From assembly GCA_021793335.1 (NCBI GenBank), contig JAJYSW010000169.1, forward strand, positions 1-7,041: a DNA stretch of 7,041 nt, read 5' to 3'. This stretch comes from Actinomycetes bacterium. GTDB lineage: Bacteria; Actinomycetota; Actinomycetes; Mycobacteriales; Micromonosporaceae. The position numbers were made by a program, and so were the translations under genes. Shown here in pieces: positions 1 to 5,515 of the stretch. The notes under the pieces were generated by a model. It made no database searches. It saw only the letters and a program-made list of their open reading frames with translations, and was not told the origin of the DNA. Numbering within the stretch: position 1 is the stretch's first letter; each line of letters begins with the position of its first letter.

Positions 1-575
1 GCCTGATCCAAATGCCGTTCGAACTGCGCGGGGTCGCCCCCGGCGGCGAGGTGCGACATGGCCGCGTGCAGGCATGCGAAGGCCGATCCGACCAGCGCCC
101 GCGTGACGATCCGGTCGGAGCCGGAGCCGTTCGCGGCGGCGCGCTCCAGAAGCCGGTCGGTGAGGCGCTGCTGGATGCCGTCGAGGCGTTGAAGATAAGC
201 GGCCAACAGGTGCGGGCTGTCCTCGATGATCCGGTGGACCGCCGCGCCGTGCTCGCGGCGCTCGCGGTCGGCGAGCCGTTCGACGATGACGCCGAAGGCC
301 CGATGGATCGAGTCCCACTCCGGTTCGTCGACCGGACTGGCGGCGACTGCGGCGAGGAGATCTTCGGCGAGGCGGTCGAGATTGTCGAGGATCACATCGT
401 CCTTCGAGGCGAAGTACCGGAAGAACGTCCGCTGCGATATTCCCACCGCGGCGGCTATCTCATCGACCGTGGTCTCCTCGAATCCCTTGGCGATGAACAG
501 CGCTTCCGCACTCGCCGCCATCTGCGACCGCACCGCGCGCCGCGACGCCTCGCGCAGGCTCCCACCGGTGTCCAC
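1..575 (-). CDS. TetR/AcrR-family transcriptional regulator (partial, C-terminus off the left edge)
   Basis: Reading the minus strand from GTG at 575 gives 191 codons without a stop before the window edge. Residues about 8-55 form a typical TetR DNA-binding domain: a first helix around MAASAEALFIAKGF, then TTVDEIAAAVGISQRTFFRYF as the helix-turn-helix, followed by SKDDVI, which leads into the ligand-binding helices. TetR proteins are usually 190-220 residues, so only a short tail is missing. I prefer GTG 575 because TetR proteins usually start a few residues before the SLREASRRAVR stretch and because a TACAAT -10 box lies six bases upstream. An in-frame ATG at 662-660 would add 29 residues but has no ribosome binding site and would place the promoter and palindrome inside the gene. 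Divergent from the exporter at 728, it probably represses that gene and itself. The ligand is unknown. Confidence 0.93.
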   Translation of the reverse strand, partial: MDTGGSLREASRRAVRSQMAASAEALFIAKGFEETTVDEIAAAVGISQRTFFRYFASKDDVILDNLDRLAEDLLAAVAASPVDEPEWDSIHRAFGVIVERLADRERREHGAAVHRIIEDSPHLLAAYLQRLDGIQQRLTDRLLERAAANGSGSDRIVTRALVGSAFACLHAAMSHLAAGGDPAQFERHLDQ

Positions 576-581
576 CGGGGA

Positions 582-587
582 ATTGTA
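582..587 (-). promoter_or_regulatory. -10 box TACAAT for the TetR gene, leaderless start
   Basis: On the minus strand TACAAT (5 of 6 matches to TATAAT) lies six bases before GTG 575. Transcription would then begin at or next to the start codon, and no Shine-Dalgarno sequence is present. A leaderless mRNA, common in actinobacteria, is inferred. The -35 region at normal spacing (about 605-610) falls inside the palindrome at 601-617. Confidence 0.5.
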
Positions 588-600
588 CCGAATCAAATCG

Positions 601-617
601 CTGGCAGCGGCTGTCAG
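601..617. promoter_or_regulatory. Candidate TetR operator (17-bp imperfect palindrome)
   Basis: The sequence CTGGCAGCGGCTGTCAG pairs at 7 of 8 positions around a central G; the exception is position 4 against position 14. It lies between the divergent regulator and exporter, and spacing from each gene's best -10 box (582-587 minus, 626-631 plus) puts both -35 regions within it. TetR dimers commonly bind such 15-20 bp dyads. Binding is inferred, not shown. Confidence 0.5.
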
Positions 618-625
618 ATCGGACG

Positions 626-631
626 TAGACT
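626..631 (+). promoter_or_regulatory. Possible -10 box TAGACT for the MFS exporter
   Basis: TAGACT fits the TANNNT pattern of actinobacterial -10 boxes. The -35 region would overlap the palindrome at 601-617; CTGGCA at 601-606 is a weak match with a long 19-bp spacer. This would give an untranslated leader of about 90 bases. It is chosen mainly by position. Confidence 0.25.
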
Positions 632-711
632 GCACCGCGGTGCGCGGCCACGCGCCTCGCATTTCTACGGCCGCGCGGCGGCGATTCTGCTCCGCCCGTT
701 TCCACGATCCT

Positions 712-721
712 AAAGGAAAGG
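712..721 (+). promoter_or_regulatory. Ribosome binding site of the MFS exporter
   Basis: AAAGGAAAGG ends six bases before ATG 728 and fixes that start. No other start nearby has a comparable site. Confidence 0.7.
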
Positions 722-727
722 TTCCTC

Positions 728-2215
728 ATGAGCGTTGACCAGCGCCCGGACGAGGCCGAAGCGGCATCGACCGAGCCGCCGGTGGCGGGCATCTCCCGCC
801 AGATCAAGCTCGTCATCGGATTGCTGTTGGCGGCCTCGTTCGTCATGATCCTGAACGAGACCATCATGGGCGTGGCACTGCCGAAGCTCATGACCGAGCT
901 TTCGGTCAGCGCCGCCACGGCGCAGTGGCTGACCACCGCCTTCATGCTCACCATGGCCGTGGTCATCCCCACCACCGGGCTGATCCTCCAGCGTTTCACC
1001 ACCAGGGCCGTCTTCATCGCCGCGATGTCGCTGTTCACCGGCGGCACGCTGATCGCCGCCGTCTCGCCGTCCTTCAGTTTCCTGGTGGCCGCGCGCGTGA
1101 TCCAGGCCAGCGGCACCGCCGTGATGCTGCCGCTGCTCATCACGACGGTGCTGACGTTCGTCCCGGCCGACCGGCGCGGCCGGACGATGGGGCTGATCAC
1201 CATCGTCATCTCCGTCGCCCCGGCGGTGGGGCCGACGTTCTCCGGTTTCATCCTGTCGGTCCTGGACTGGCGGTGGATGTTCCTGTCGGTCCTGCCGATC
1301 GCCACCTTGAGCCTGGTGGTCGGCGCGGTGCTGGTCAAGAACATCACCGAGCCGAAATCGGTGAGGTTCGACCTGCTTTCGATCCTGCTCTCGGCGCTGA
1401 CGTTCGGCGGCCTGATCTACGGGCTCAGCAGCATCGGCGAGGCCGCCACGTCCGAGGTCCGCATGTCTCCGGTGATCCCGGTGGGGGTCGGCGTCATCGC
1501 ACTGGTCCTGTTCGTGCACCGCCAGCTGGTGCTACAGCGCCGCGACGCGGCCCTGATGGATCTGCGGCCGTTCCGCAACCGCACCTTCGTCATCGGTGTG
1601 GCGATGATGCTCGTGTCCATGGGCGCCCTGTTCGGCACGCTGATCCTCCTGCCGATCTACTTGCAGAACGTCCTCGGGCTCTCCACGCTCGACACCGGCC
1701 TGGTGCTGTTGCCCGGCGGCCTGGCCATGGGCTTGATCGCGCCGATCATCGGGAGGCTGTTCGACCGTTTCGGGCCCCGGCCGCTGGTCATTCCCGGAGC
1801 CGTCGTGGTCGCTTCGGCGCTGGGGCTGCTGACCCTGCTCGACGAGACCAGCTCCACGCAGTTCGTGCTCGCCGTCAACCTCGCGCTCAGCATCGGGCTC
1901 GGTTTCATGATGACGCCGCTGATGACCTCCGCGCTCGGCTCGCTGCGGCCCGAGCTGTACTCGCACGGCAGCGCGATCGTCAACACTTTGCAGCAGCTCG
2001 CCGGGGCCGCCGGAACCGCGCTGTTCATCACGATCATGTCCACCGGGACCGCCGATAACCTCGCCGAGGGGATGGGGGAGGCCGCCGCGCAGTCCGGCGG
2101 CATCCACAACGCGTTCCTGTGCGGCGCGGCGTTGGCCGTCGTCGCGCTCGGGGCGTCTTTCCTGGTCAAGCGTCCGCCCGAACCGGAAGCGGCGGAGGCC
2201 CCGTCTGCGCTCTGA
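728..2215 (+). CDS. DHA2-family (EmrB/QacA-type) MFS multidrug exporter
   Basis: This 495-residue inner-membrane protein is the right size for a 14-helix drug:proton antiporter. After a charged N-terminus (about 25 residues), helix 1 ends in LNETIMGVALP (42-52), a variant of the family signature that normally carries Asp where Asn43 stands. ARVIQASGTA (122-131) matches the motif B arginine helix (Arg123), APAVGPTFSGF (164-174) is the antiporter motif C, and GRLFDRFGPR (342-351) is the repeated motif A loop. The first-half motif A (GLILQRFTTR, 84-93) is degenerate. The ATG at 728 is preceded by a strong ribosome binding site, AAAGGAAAGG at 712-721. Divergence from a TetR gene suggests repressor control relieved by a substrate. 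Substrate identity cannot be read from the sequence. The family call is firm; resistance to any named compound would be speculation. Confidence 0.95.
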   Translation: MSVDQRPDEAEAASTEPPVAGISRQIKLVIGLLLAASFVMILNETIMGVALPKLMTELSVSAATAQWLTTAFMLTMAVVIPTTGLILQRFTTRAVFIAAMSLFTGGTLIAAVSPSFSFLVAARVIQASGTAVMLPLLITTVLTFVPADRRGRTMGLITIVISVAPAVGPTFSGFILSVLDWRWMFLSVLPIATLSLVVGAVLVKNITEPKSVRFDLLSILLSALTFGGLIYGLSSIGEAATSEVRMSPVIPVGVGVIALVLFVHRQLVLQRRDAALMDLRPFRNRTFVIGVAMMLVSMGALFGTLILLPIYLQNVLGLSTLDTGLVLLPGGLAMGLIAPIIGRLFDRFGPRPLVIPGAVVVASALGLLTLLDETSSTQFVLAVNLALSIGLGFMMTPLMTSALGSLRPELYSHGSAIVNTLQQLAGAAGTALFITIMSTGTADNLAEGMGEAAAQSGGIHNAFLCGAALAVVALGASFLVKRPPEPEAAEAPSAL

Positions 2216-2256
2216 GCGCGTGCGGGAGCCGGACACGGCGGCCCTCGACCGGGCGA

Positions 2257-2270
2257 CCCCCGGCCGGGGG
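2257..2270. terminator. GC-rich hairpin between the convergent MFS and tRNA genes
   Basis: CCCCCGGCCGGGGG is a perfect palindrome giving a 5-bp all-GC stem with a GGCC loop. In the minus-strand RNA it extends to 7 bp with one G-U pair and begins within about ten bases of the tRNA 3' end. On the plus strand it lies 41 bases after the exporter stop. There is no U tract, so termination is inferred from position and stem strength. Confidence 0.4.
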
Positions 2271-2278
2271 CCGTTCGG

Positions 2279-2351
2279 CGCCTCAGGCAGGATTCGAACC
2301 TGCGACACCCGCTTTAGGAGAGCGGTGCTCTATCCCCTGAGCTACTGAGGC
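2279..2351 (-). tRNA. tRNA-Arg (anticodon CCT, reads AGG)
   Basis: The minus strand folds into a complete cloverleaf. The acceptor stem is GCCTCAG with CTGAGGC, the D stem is GCTC with GAGC, the anticodon stem is CCGCT with AGCGG around loop CTCCTAA, and the T stem is GCAGG with CCTGC around TTCGAAT. All these pairs are Watson-Crick. The anticodon CCT decodes AGG, giving arginine. Base 73 (position 2279) is G, and CCA is not encoded. The variable loop is five bases (GTGTC). Open reading frames crossing this stretch are artefacts. Confidence 0.97.
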
Positions 2352-2362
2352 AGCGCCAGGCG

Positions 2363-2368
2363 ATTCTA
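2363..2368 (-). promoter_or_regulatory. -10 box TAGAAT of tRNA-Arg
   Basis: TAGAAT on the minus strand lies 11 bases before the mature 5' end at 2351, allowing a leader of roughly five bases. A -35 element is not obvious. A perfect CACCGGCCGGTG palindrome lies just upstream at 2372-2383. Confidence 0.45.
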
Positions 2369-2511
2369 GCTCACCGGCCGGTGGCCGGCGGGGCCCGGTG
2401 GCGCTCGGCCGACCTGCCCCGTGCGTGTGTCCATTACGGTTTTTGTGGCGGCAGGGGGAGCGGCGCACGGTCAGGACGCCGTCCCGATCGCGGCCCCGTG
2501 GCGGCATTGCC

Positions 2512-2528
2512 GCGGTCTGCGTGACCGC
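2512..2528 (-). terminator. Possible terminator hairpin after the sulfotransferase
   Basis: GCGGTC and GACCGC form a perfect 6-bp stem with a 5-base loop, beginning 20 bases after the sulfotransferase stop codon on the minus strand. A second dyad, GCGGCATTGCCGC at 2501-2513, follows and shares two bases. No U tract follows, so this would be a U-less actinobacterial type or a pause site. Confidence 0.35.
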
Positions 2529-2548
2529 ACCGAGTCCTCGAACCGGCC

Positions 2549-3745
2549 CTATCGGTTGAGGGAGGTCACGAACTGGGCGTAGTCGCCGAAGGCGTCCTCC
2601 ACGCGGTCGGGGGTCAGGCCGTACCGCGACAGGAAGTACTCGTGTCTGCGGTCGCGGATCGGGCGCTCCATGATCTTGTCCAGCTTCGCCGTGTCCTCGG
2701 CGGTCCAGGTCGCGCCCAGCCTGTCGTACAGTTTCGGGACGTGCGTCCACGGGTCGGAGGCGATCGAGGCGTAGTGCACGTCGATCAGGGAGCCCGGCGG
2801 CAGATTCGGGCGGGCCGCGCGGCCCTTCGCGACCGCCGAGGTCAGCAGGTCGAGCCACATGTCGCCGATCGCGTCGAGGTCCGGGCGCCTGATGTAGAGG
2901 AGGTTCGTCGTCTCCACCAGTGAGCACACCGAGCCCATGACCGTCACCGGGTCCCGGTGCGTCCAGACCACCTTCGCGTCGGGGAACACGCGCAGCAGCA
3001 GGTCGAGGTGGAACAGGTGCTCGGGCGTCTTCAGTACCCACCGTTTGCGCGGGCGGCCGTGCTGGAGCACCTGGAGCGCCTGTTTGAGGTAGCGGTAGTC
3101 GTCCAGGAAATCGTGTTCGTCGAGCCAGGCCCGGTAGCGCGGCATGATGCCCAGGACGAGCTGGTGGAGGCCGTGCGGGAGGATGTACACGCATTCCTCG
3201 GGCTTCTCGGCGCGCAGCGGGTGGATCAGGTCGTACATCGGCGAGAGCTTCAGCAGCGCCCTGGTCTGCTTCTCGTCGGCCTTGATCCGCTTGGCCCGGG
3301 TGGCCTCGTCGACTTCGAGGTCCGTCCAGTGCAGCTCCCACAGCAGGGGGCCGCGGTGTCCCTCCGATGTGGCGATGATGTTGTGCGTCAACGTGGTCGC
3401 CGTGCGGGGCAGGCCGGTCACGAAGATGGGGGCCTCGATGGGTTCCTCGGCGATCTCGGGGTGTTCGGCGAGGAGCTTCTGGATGCGGAACCGGTTCTCC
3501 AGCCGGCCGCGCAGCTCGGAGAGCGTGCCCTGCCAGCCCAGCGGGGTCAGTTTCAGATCGGTGAAGCACCGGAACAAGAATCCCAGTTCTTCGATGAACG
3601 CCTCGCTGCCTTCGGTGGTGCCGCCGGTGTTCTCCGCGGCCTGCGCGACGATTCTCTGCCATGCCTGGTCGGGGTTCTTGCGTCCGCGCGCGGTCGGGGC
3701 CAGCAGCATGTTCATGAGGGGGACGGTGGAGGATATGCGTTTCAC
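2549..3745 (-). CDS. Sulfotransferase family protein (PAPS-dependent, Sulfotransfer_3-like)
   Basis: The 398-residue product carries the two PAPS-binding signatures of sulfotransferases. The 5'-phosphosulfate loop is IFVTGLPRTATTLTHNII (107-124), a variant of GxPRSGTTLL with Ala for Gly. The 3'-phosphate site is VVWTHRDPVTVMGSVCSL (259-276), with Arg264 and Ser272 as likely contacts. RWVLKTPEHLFHLDLLL (235-251) before it is typical of this family. No signal peptide or membrane segment is seen, so the protein is probably cytoplasmic. It would transfer a sulfuryl group from PAPS to a hydroxyl or amine; the acceptor is unknown. GTG 3745 is the chosen start because GAAGGA (3752-3757) sits six bases upstream. 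It appears monocistronic, flanked by a tRNA gene and a divergent gene, with no PAPS synthesis genes in view. Confidence 0.9.
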   Translation of the reverse strand: MKRISSTVPLMNMLLAPTARGRKNPDQAWQRIVAQAAENTGGTTEGSEAFIEELGFLFRCFTDLKLTPLGWQGTLSELRGRLENRFRIQKLLAEHPEIAEEPIEAPIFVTGLPRTATTLTHNIIATSEGHRGPLLWELHWTDLEVDEATRAKRIKADEKQTRALLKLSPMYDLIHPLRAEKPEECVYILPHGLHQLVLGIMPRYRAWLDEHDFLDDYRYLKQALQVLQHGRPRKRWVLKTPEHLFHLDLLLRVFPDAKVVWTHRDPVTVMGSVCSLVETTNLLYIRRPDLDAIGDMWLDLLTSAVAKGRAARPNLPPGSLIDVHYASIASDPWTHVPKLYDRLGATWTAEDTAKLDKIMERPIRDRRHEYFLSRYGLTPDRVEDAFGDYAQFVTSLNR

Positions 3746-3751
3746 GAGTCG

Positions 3752-3757
3752 TCCTTC
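3752..3757 (-). promoter_or_regulatory. Ribosome binding site of the sulfotransferase
   Basis: GAAGGA on the minus strand, six bases before GTG 3745, supports that non-ATG start. Confidence 0.6.
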
Positions 3758-3789
3758 ATTCCCGGGGGTAGGCGGGTCGCCTGCGTACC

Positions 3790-3795
3790 ACTGTA
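3790..3795 (-). promoter_or_regulatory. Possible -10 box TACAGT of the sulfotransferase
   Basis: TACAGT on the minus strand has 4 of 6 matches to TATAAT and would give a leader of roughly 40 bases. The hexamer at 18-bp spacing, TTCAGC, is a poor -35. Confidence 0.3.
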
Positions 3796-3827
3796 CTCAG
3801 GAGCTCACAGAGAGCTGAAAGGACCTC

Positions 3828-3965
3828 ATGTGGACGCTCCTGTCGGAGGGGACGGTTCACCGGCCCCTGCCCTGCGAAAGCGGCCGAGCATCGATCGTGC
3901 GCATGCGAACACGAGGGGCGACATGCCGGGTACGGGGATGCGCCGCCCTTCGGAGAAGTCGGTAA
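3828..3965 (+). CDS. Possible 45-residue small protein (hypothetical)
   Basis: ATG 3828 is preceded at good spacing by AAAGGA (3818-3823), one of the better ribosome binding sites in the window, and opens 45 codons ending in TAA at 3963-3965. The product starts MWTLLSEGTVHRPL and is rich in arginine with three cysteines. No family is recognised. Third codon positions are only about 70% G or C, clearly below the neighbouring genes, and several rare codons occur (AGA, GTA, CGA), which argues against a conserved protein. Its stop codon lies within the TAACTT box of the next gene. It could be a leader peptide, a decayed gene or chance. Confidence 0.22.
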   Translation: MWTLLSEGTVHRPLPCESGRASIVRMRTRGATCRVRGCAALRRSR

Positions 3966-3968
3966 CTT
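3963..3968 (+). promoter_or_regulatory. -10 box TAACTT of the membrane protein gene, leaderless start
   Basis: TAACTT fits TANNNT and ends six bases before GTG 3975. The AGAGG between them is too close to the start to act as a Shine-Dalgarno site, so a leaderless transcript beginning at the GTG is inferred. No good -35 is seen. Confidence 0.4.
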
Positions 3969-3974
3969 AGAGGC

Positions 3975-4613
3975 GTGCCCCCTTCCCTCCGACGGCAGTT
4001 GCAGCGAGCCACCGCGCTGGCCCAGCACATCGAAGGCCGACTCGCCCTCCCGGTGGTGATCGCCGTCTGCGCCTCGATCCCCGCAGTGTTCCTGACCATC
4101 TGGTCCAGCGGGCAGCTGTTCGTGGCGGGCCAGGTCGTCGGCTGGGCCTCCGGCGCCGTCCTGTGGATCGAGACGCTCATCCTCATGCTCGCCTCCGAAC
4201 ACAAGATCAACTGGCTGATGCGCCACAAGTGGATGCTGCTGGTCTGCGCCCTCACCCTCGTCAGCCTCGTCGCCGCCACCGGCGGAGCCCAGATCCTGCG
4301 CCTGGCCTACGCCGTCGGCTCCATCCGCGTCCTGCGCGCCAAACGCATCCTCACCGCCGCGCAGGTCCTGGGACGCCGCTTCGGGCTCGGCCTGTGGTGG
4401 CGCTCGGCGCTGTTCACCGTCGCCGGCATCGCCGCCGCCGTCTTCGTGGCCGTGGTCCTGACCGACCCCACCGCCGAGTACGTCAAGATCCTCTCGTGGA
4501 TCGACCACAATTTCCGCATCATCCCGATCCTCCTGGCCGGAGCCATCCTCGCCGTCGCGACGTGGCTGGTCGCCCGCGGAAGAACCGAACCGGAAGAGGA
4601 AGAAGGCGAATGA
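3975..4613 (+). CDS. Membrane protein with voltage-sensor-like helices, no pore motif
   Basis: The 212-residue product has about six hydrophobic segments: roughly 24-42, 50-73, 86-101, 105-120, 145-163 and 182-200, then an acidic tail (EPEEEEGE). The first four resemble the S1-S4 sensor of bacterial ion channels. S2 ends with WIETLILM (Glu66) and is followed by a basic stretch INWLMRHKW, a pattern common before S3. S4 carries Arg109, Arg118, Arg121, Lys123 and Arg124. The last two helices sit where S5 and S6 would, but the linker (164-181) has no TVGYG-like selectivity filter. I infer a degenerate or non-conducting channel relative; a generic membrane protein is the alternative, and I do not recognise a named family. 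GTG 3975 follows a -10 box directly. The stop lies 15 bases before folB, so co-transcription is possible. Confidence 0.85.
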   Translation: MPPSLRRQLQRATALAQHIEGRLALPVVIAVCASIPAVFLTIWSSGQLFVAGQVVGWASGAVLWIETLILMLASEHKINWLMRHKWMLLVCALTLVSLVAATGGAQILRLAYAVGSIRVLRAKRILTAAQVLGRRFGLGLWWRSALFTVAGIAAAVFVAVVLTDPTAEYVKILSWIDHNFRIIPILLAGAILAVATWLVARGRTEPEEEEGE

Positions 4614-4615
4614 CG

Positions 4616-4621
4616 TAGGGT
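4616..4621 (+). promoter_or_regulatory. Possible -10 box TAGGGT before folB
   Basis: TAGGGT fits TANNNT and ends seven bases before GTG 4629. It could give a leaderless folB transcript in addition to read-through from the gene upstream. The purine-rich CGGACGG between them is only a weak ribosome binding site. Confidence 0.35.
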
Positions 4622-4628
4622 CGGACGG

Positions 4629-4994
4629 GTGAGTACCGACGTCATCACTTTGACCGGCCTGCGGGTGCACGGCCGCCACGGCGTGTTCGCCCACGAACGG
4701 GAGGCCGGCCAGGACTTCGTCGTCGACGTCGCGCTCGACGTCCCGAACTCCCGGGCCGCCGCGACCGACGACCTCGCGGACACCGTCGACTACGGCGCTC
4801 TCGCCGACGCCCTCGCCGACATCGTCGCCGGCGAGCCGTGCAACCTCATCGAGACCCTCGCCGAGCGCCTCGCCGCCGCCTGCCTCGACGACCGGCGCGT
4901 GCAGCGCGCCACGGTCACCGTCCACAAGCCTCAGGCGCCCATCGCGCAGCGATTCACCGACGTCGCCGTCACGATCGAACGGGAGCGGACATGA
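4629..4994 (+). CDS. folB: Dihydroneopterin aldolase (FolB)
   Basis: The 121-residue product has the normal length for this cytoplasmic enzyme, which cleaves 7,8-dihydroneopterin to 6-hydroxymethyl-7,8-dihydropterin and glycolaldehyde in folate synthesis. The N-terminal signature LRVHGRHGVFAHEREAGQ (11-28) is intact. Residues matching the known active site are Glu23, Tyr55 (in TVDYGAL), Glu75 (in NLIETLAERLA) and Lys100 (in TVHKPQAP), so the protein should be active. The enzyme normally assembles as an octamer of small subunits. The start is GTG 4629; the reading frame continues into an ATGA overlap with folK at 4991-4994, which implies translational coupling of two consecutive pathway enzymes. 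folE and folP, frequent upstream partners in actinobacteria, are not in the 4.6 kb to the left. Confidence 0.97.
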   Translation: MSTDVITLTGLRVHGRHGVFAHEREAGQDFVVDVALDVPNSRAAATDDLADTVDYGALADALADIVAGEPCNLIETLAERLAAACLDDRRVQRATVTVHKPQAPIAQRFTDVAVTIERERT

Positions 4995-5515
4995 GCCGCG
5001 TCGTCCTCAGCCTGGGCTCCAACCTCGGCGACCGCGAGGCCAACCTCGCCGCAGCCGTCGCCGCGATCGGGCCCGAGGCCGTCTCCGAGATCTACGAGAC
5101 CCCGCCGTGGGGCGGCGACGACGAACAGCCCGCCTACTACAACGTCACCGTCATCGCCACCGACCCCGGCAAGGACGCCGACGCGTGGCTCGACCTCGCA
5201 GGCGAACTCGAAATCGCCGCCGGGCGCGTCCGCGACCCCGACCGCCCCTACGGCCCGCGCACCCTCGACGTCGACCTCATCGCCGTCTTCGACGAGGACG
5301 GCCGAGCCGTCCACCGCGCCGAGCCGCGCCTTGAACTACCACACCCGCGCGCCCACCAGCGCGCCTTCGTCCTGGTGCCCTGGTTGGCGATCGACCGCGA
5401 GGCCGAGCTGCCGGGGAAGGGCCGCGTGCGCGAACTGCTGCGCGATGCGGGCCTGGCCGCGGACGCGCGCGCATTGCGCAGGTTGCACCCGATAAGGTCA
5501 GGGCATCATGAGTGA
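4991..5515 (+). CDS. folK: 6-hydroxymethyl-7,8-dihydropterin pyrophosphokinase (HPPK, FolK)
   Basis: This 174-residue enzyme moves pyrophosphate from ATP to the FolB product. Motifs appear in order: VVLSLGSNLGDR (4-15) for the pterin side, IYETPPWGGDDEQPAYYN (34-51) including the aromatic loop, GRVRDPDRPYGPRTLDVDLI (78-97) with catalytic Arg81 and Arg90 and the Mg-binding Asp93 and Asp95, and LELPHPRAHQRAFVLVPW (114-131). Tyr87 stands where many homologues have Trp before GPR. The ATG at 4991 overlaps the folB stop, and GGGAGCGG just upstream serves as ribosome binding site. A longer in-frame start at 4838 lies inside folB and adds only arginine-rich nonsense, so it is rejected. The 3' end overlaps the next gene by 8 bases. 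Confidence 0.97.
   Translation: MSRVVLSLGSNLGDREANLAAAVAAIGPEAVSEIYETPPWGGDDEQPAYYNVTVIATDPGKDADAWLDLAGELEIAAGRVRDPDRPYGPRTLDVDLIAVFDEDGRAVHRAEPRLELPHPRAHQRAFVLVPWLAIDREAELPGKGRVRELLRDAGLAADARALRRLHPIRSGHHE

Larger units (their letters stand above)
2352..2548. other. Intergenic region between tRNA-Arg and the sulfotransferase
   Basis: About 200 bases without a supportable gene. It holds the tRNA -10 box (2363-2368), the palindrome CACCGGCCGGTG (2372-2383), an isolated run of five T (2440-2444), and two overlapping hairpins (2501-2513 and 2512-2528) just past the sulfotransferase stop. Nothing else is recognised. Confidence 0.7.

Noticed and set aside
12..713. Plus-strand open frame of 233 codons over the TetR gene
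   Set aside because: It is the complement of the TetR coding frame, with arginine- and glycine-rich sequence and no family features; the minus-strand frame gives a full HTH domain.
710..2308. Long minus-strand open frames over the MFS gene
   Set aside because: These are rich in Arg, Asp, His and Gln, as expected from the complement of GC-rich membrane-protein codons; no motif is recognisable.
2119..2340. Plus-strand 73-codon frame crossing the tRNA
   Set aside because: The C-terminus (QAGFEPATPALGERCSIP) is the antisense translation of a tRNA, a common annotation artefact.
2440..2444. Run of five T as a terminator tail
   Set aside because: No adjacent stem precedes it on the plus strand, and on the minus strand it would be an A run.
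2283..3662. Minus-strand frame of 459 codons ending in the tRNA
   Set aside because: It overlaps the sulfotransferase in another frame and reads through tRNA-Arg, giving the familiar spurious tail SVAQGIEHRSPKAGVAGSNPA.
4838..4990. Upstream extension of folK
   Set aside because: It lies entirely in folB coding sequence and adds arginine-rich residues absent from HPPK proteins; the ATGA start at 4991 is standard.
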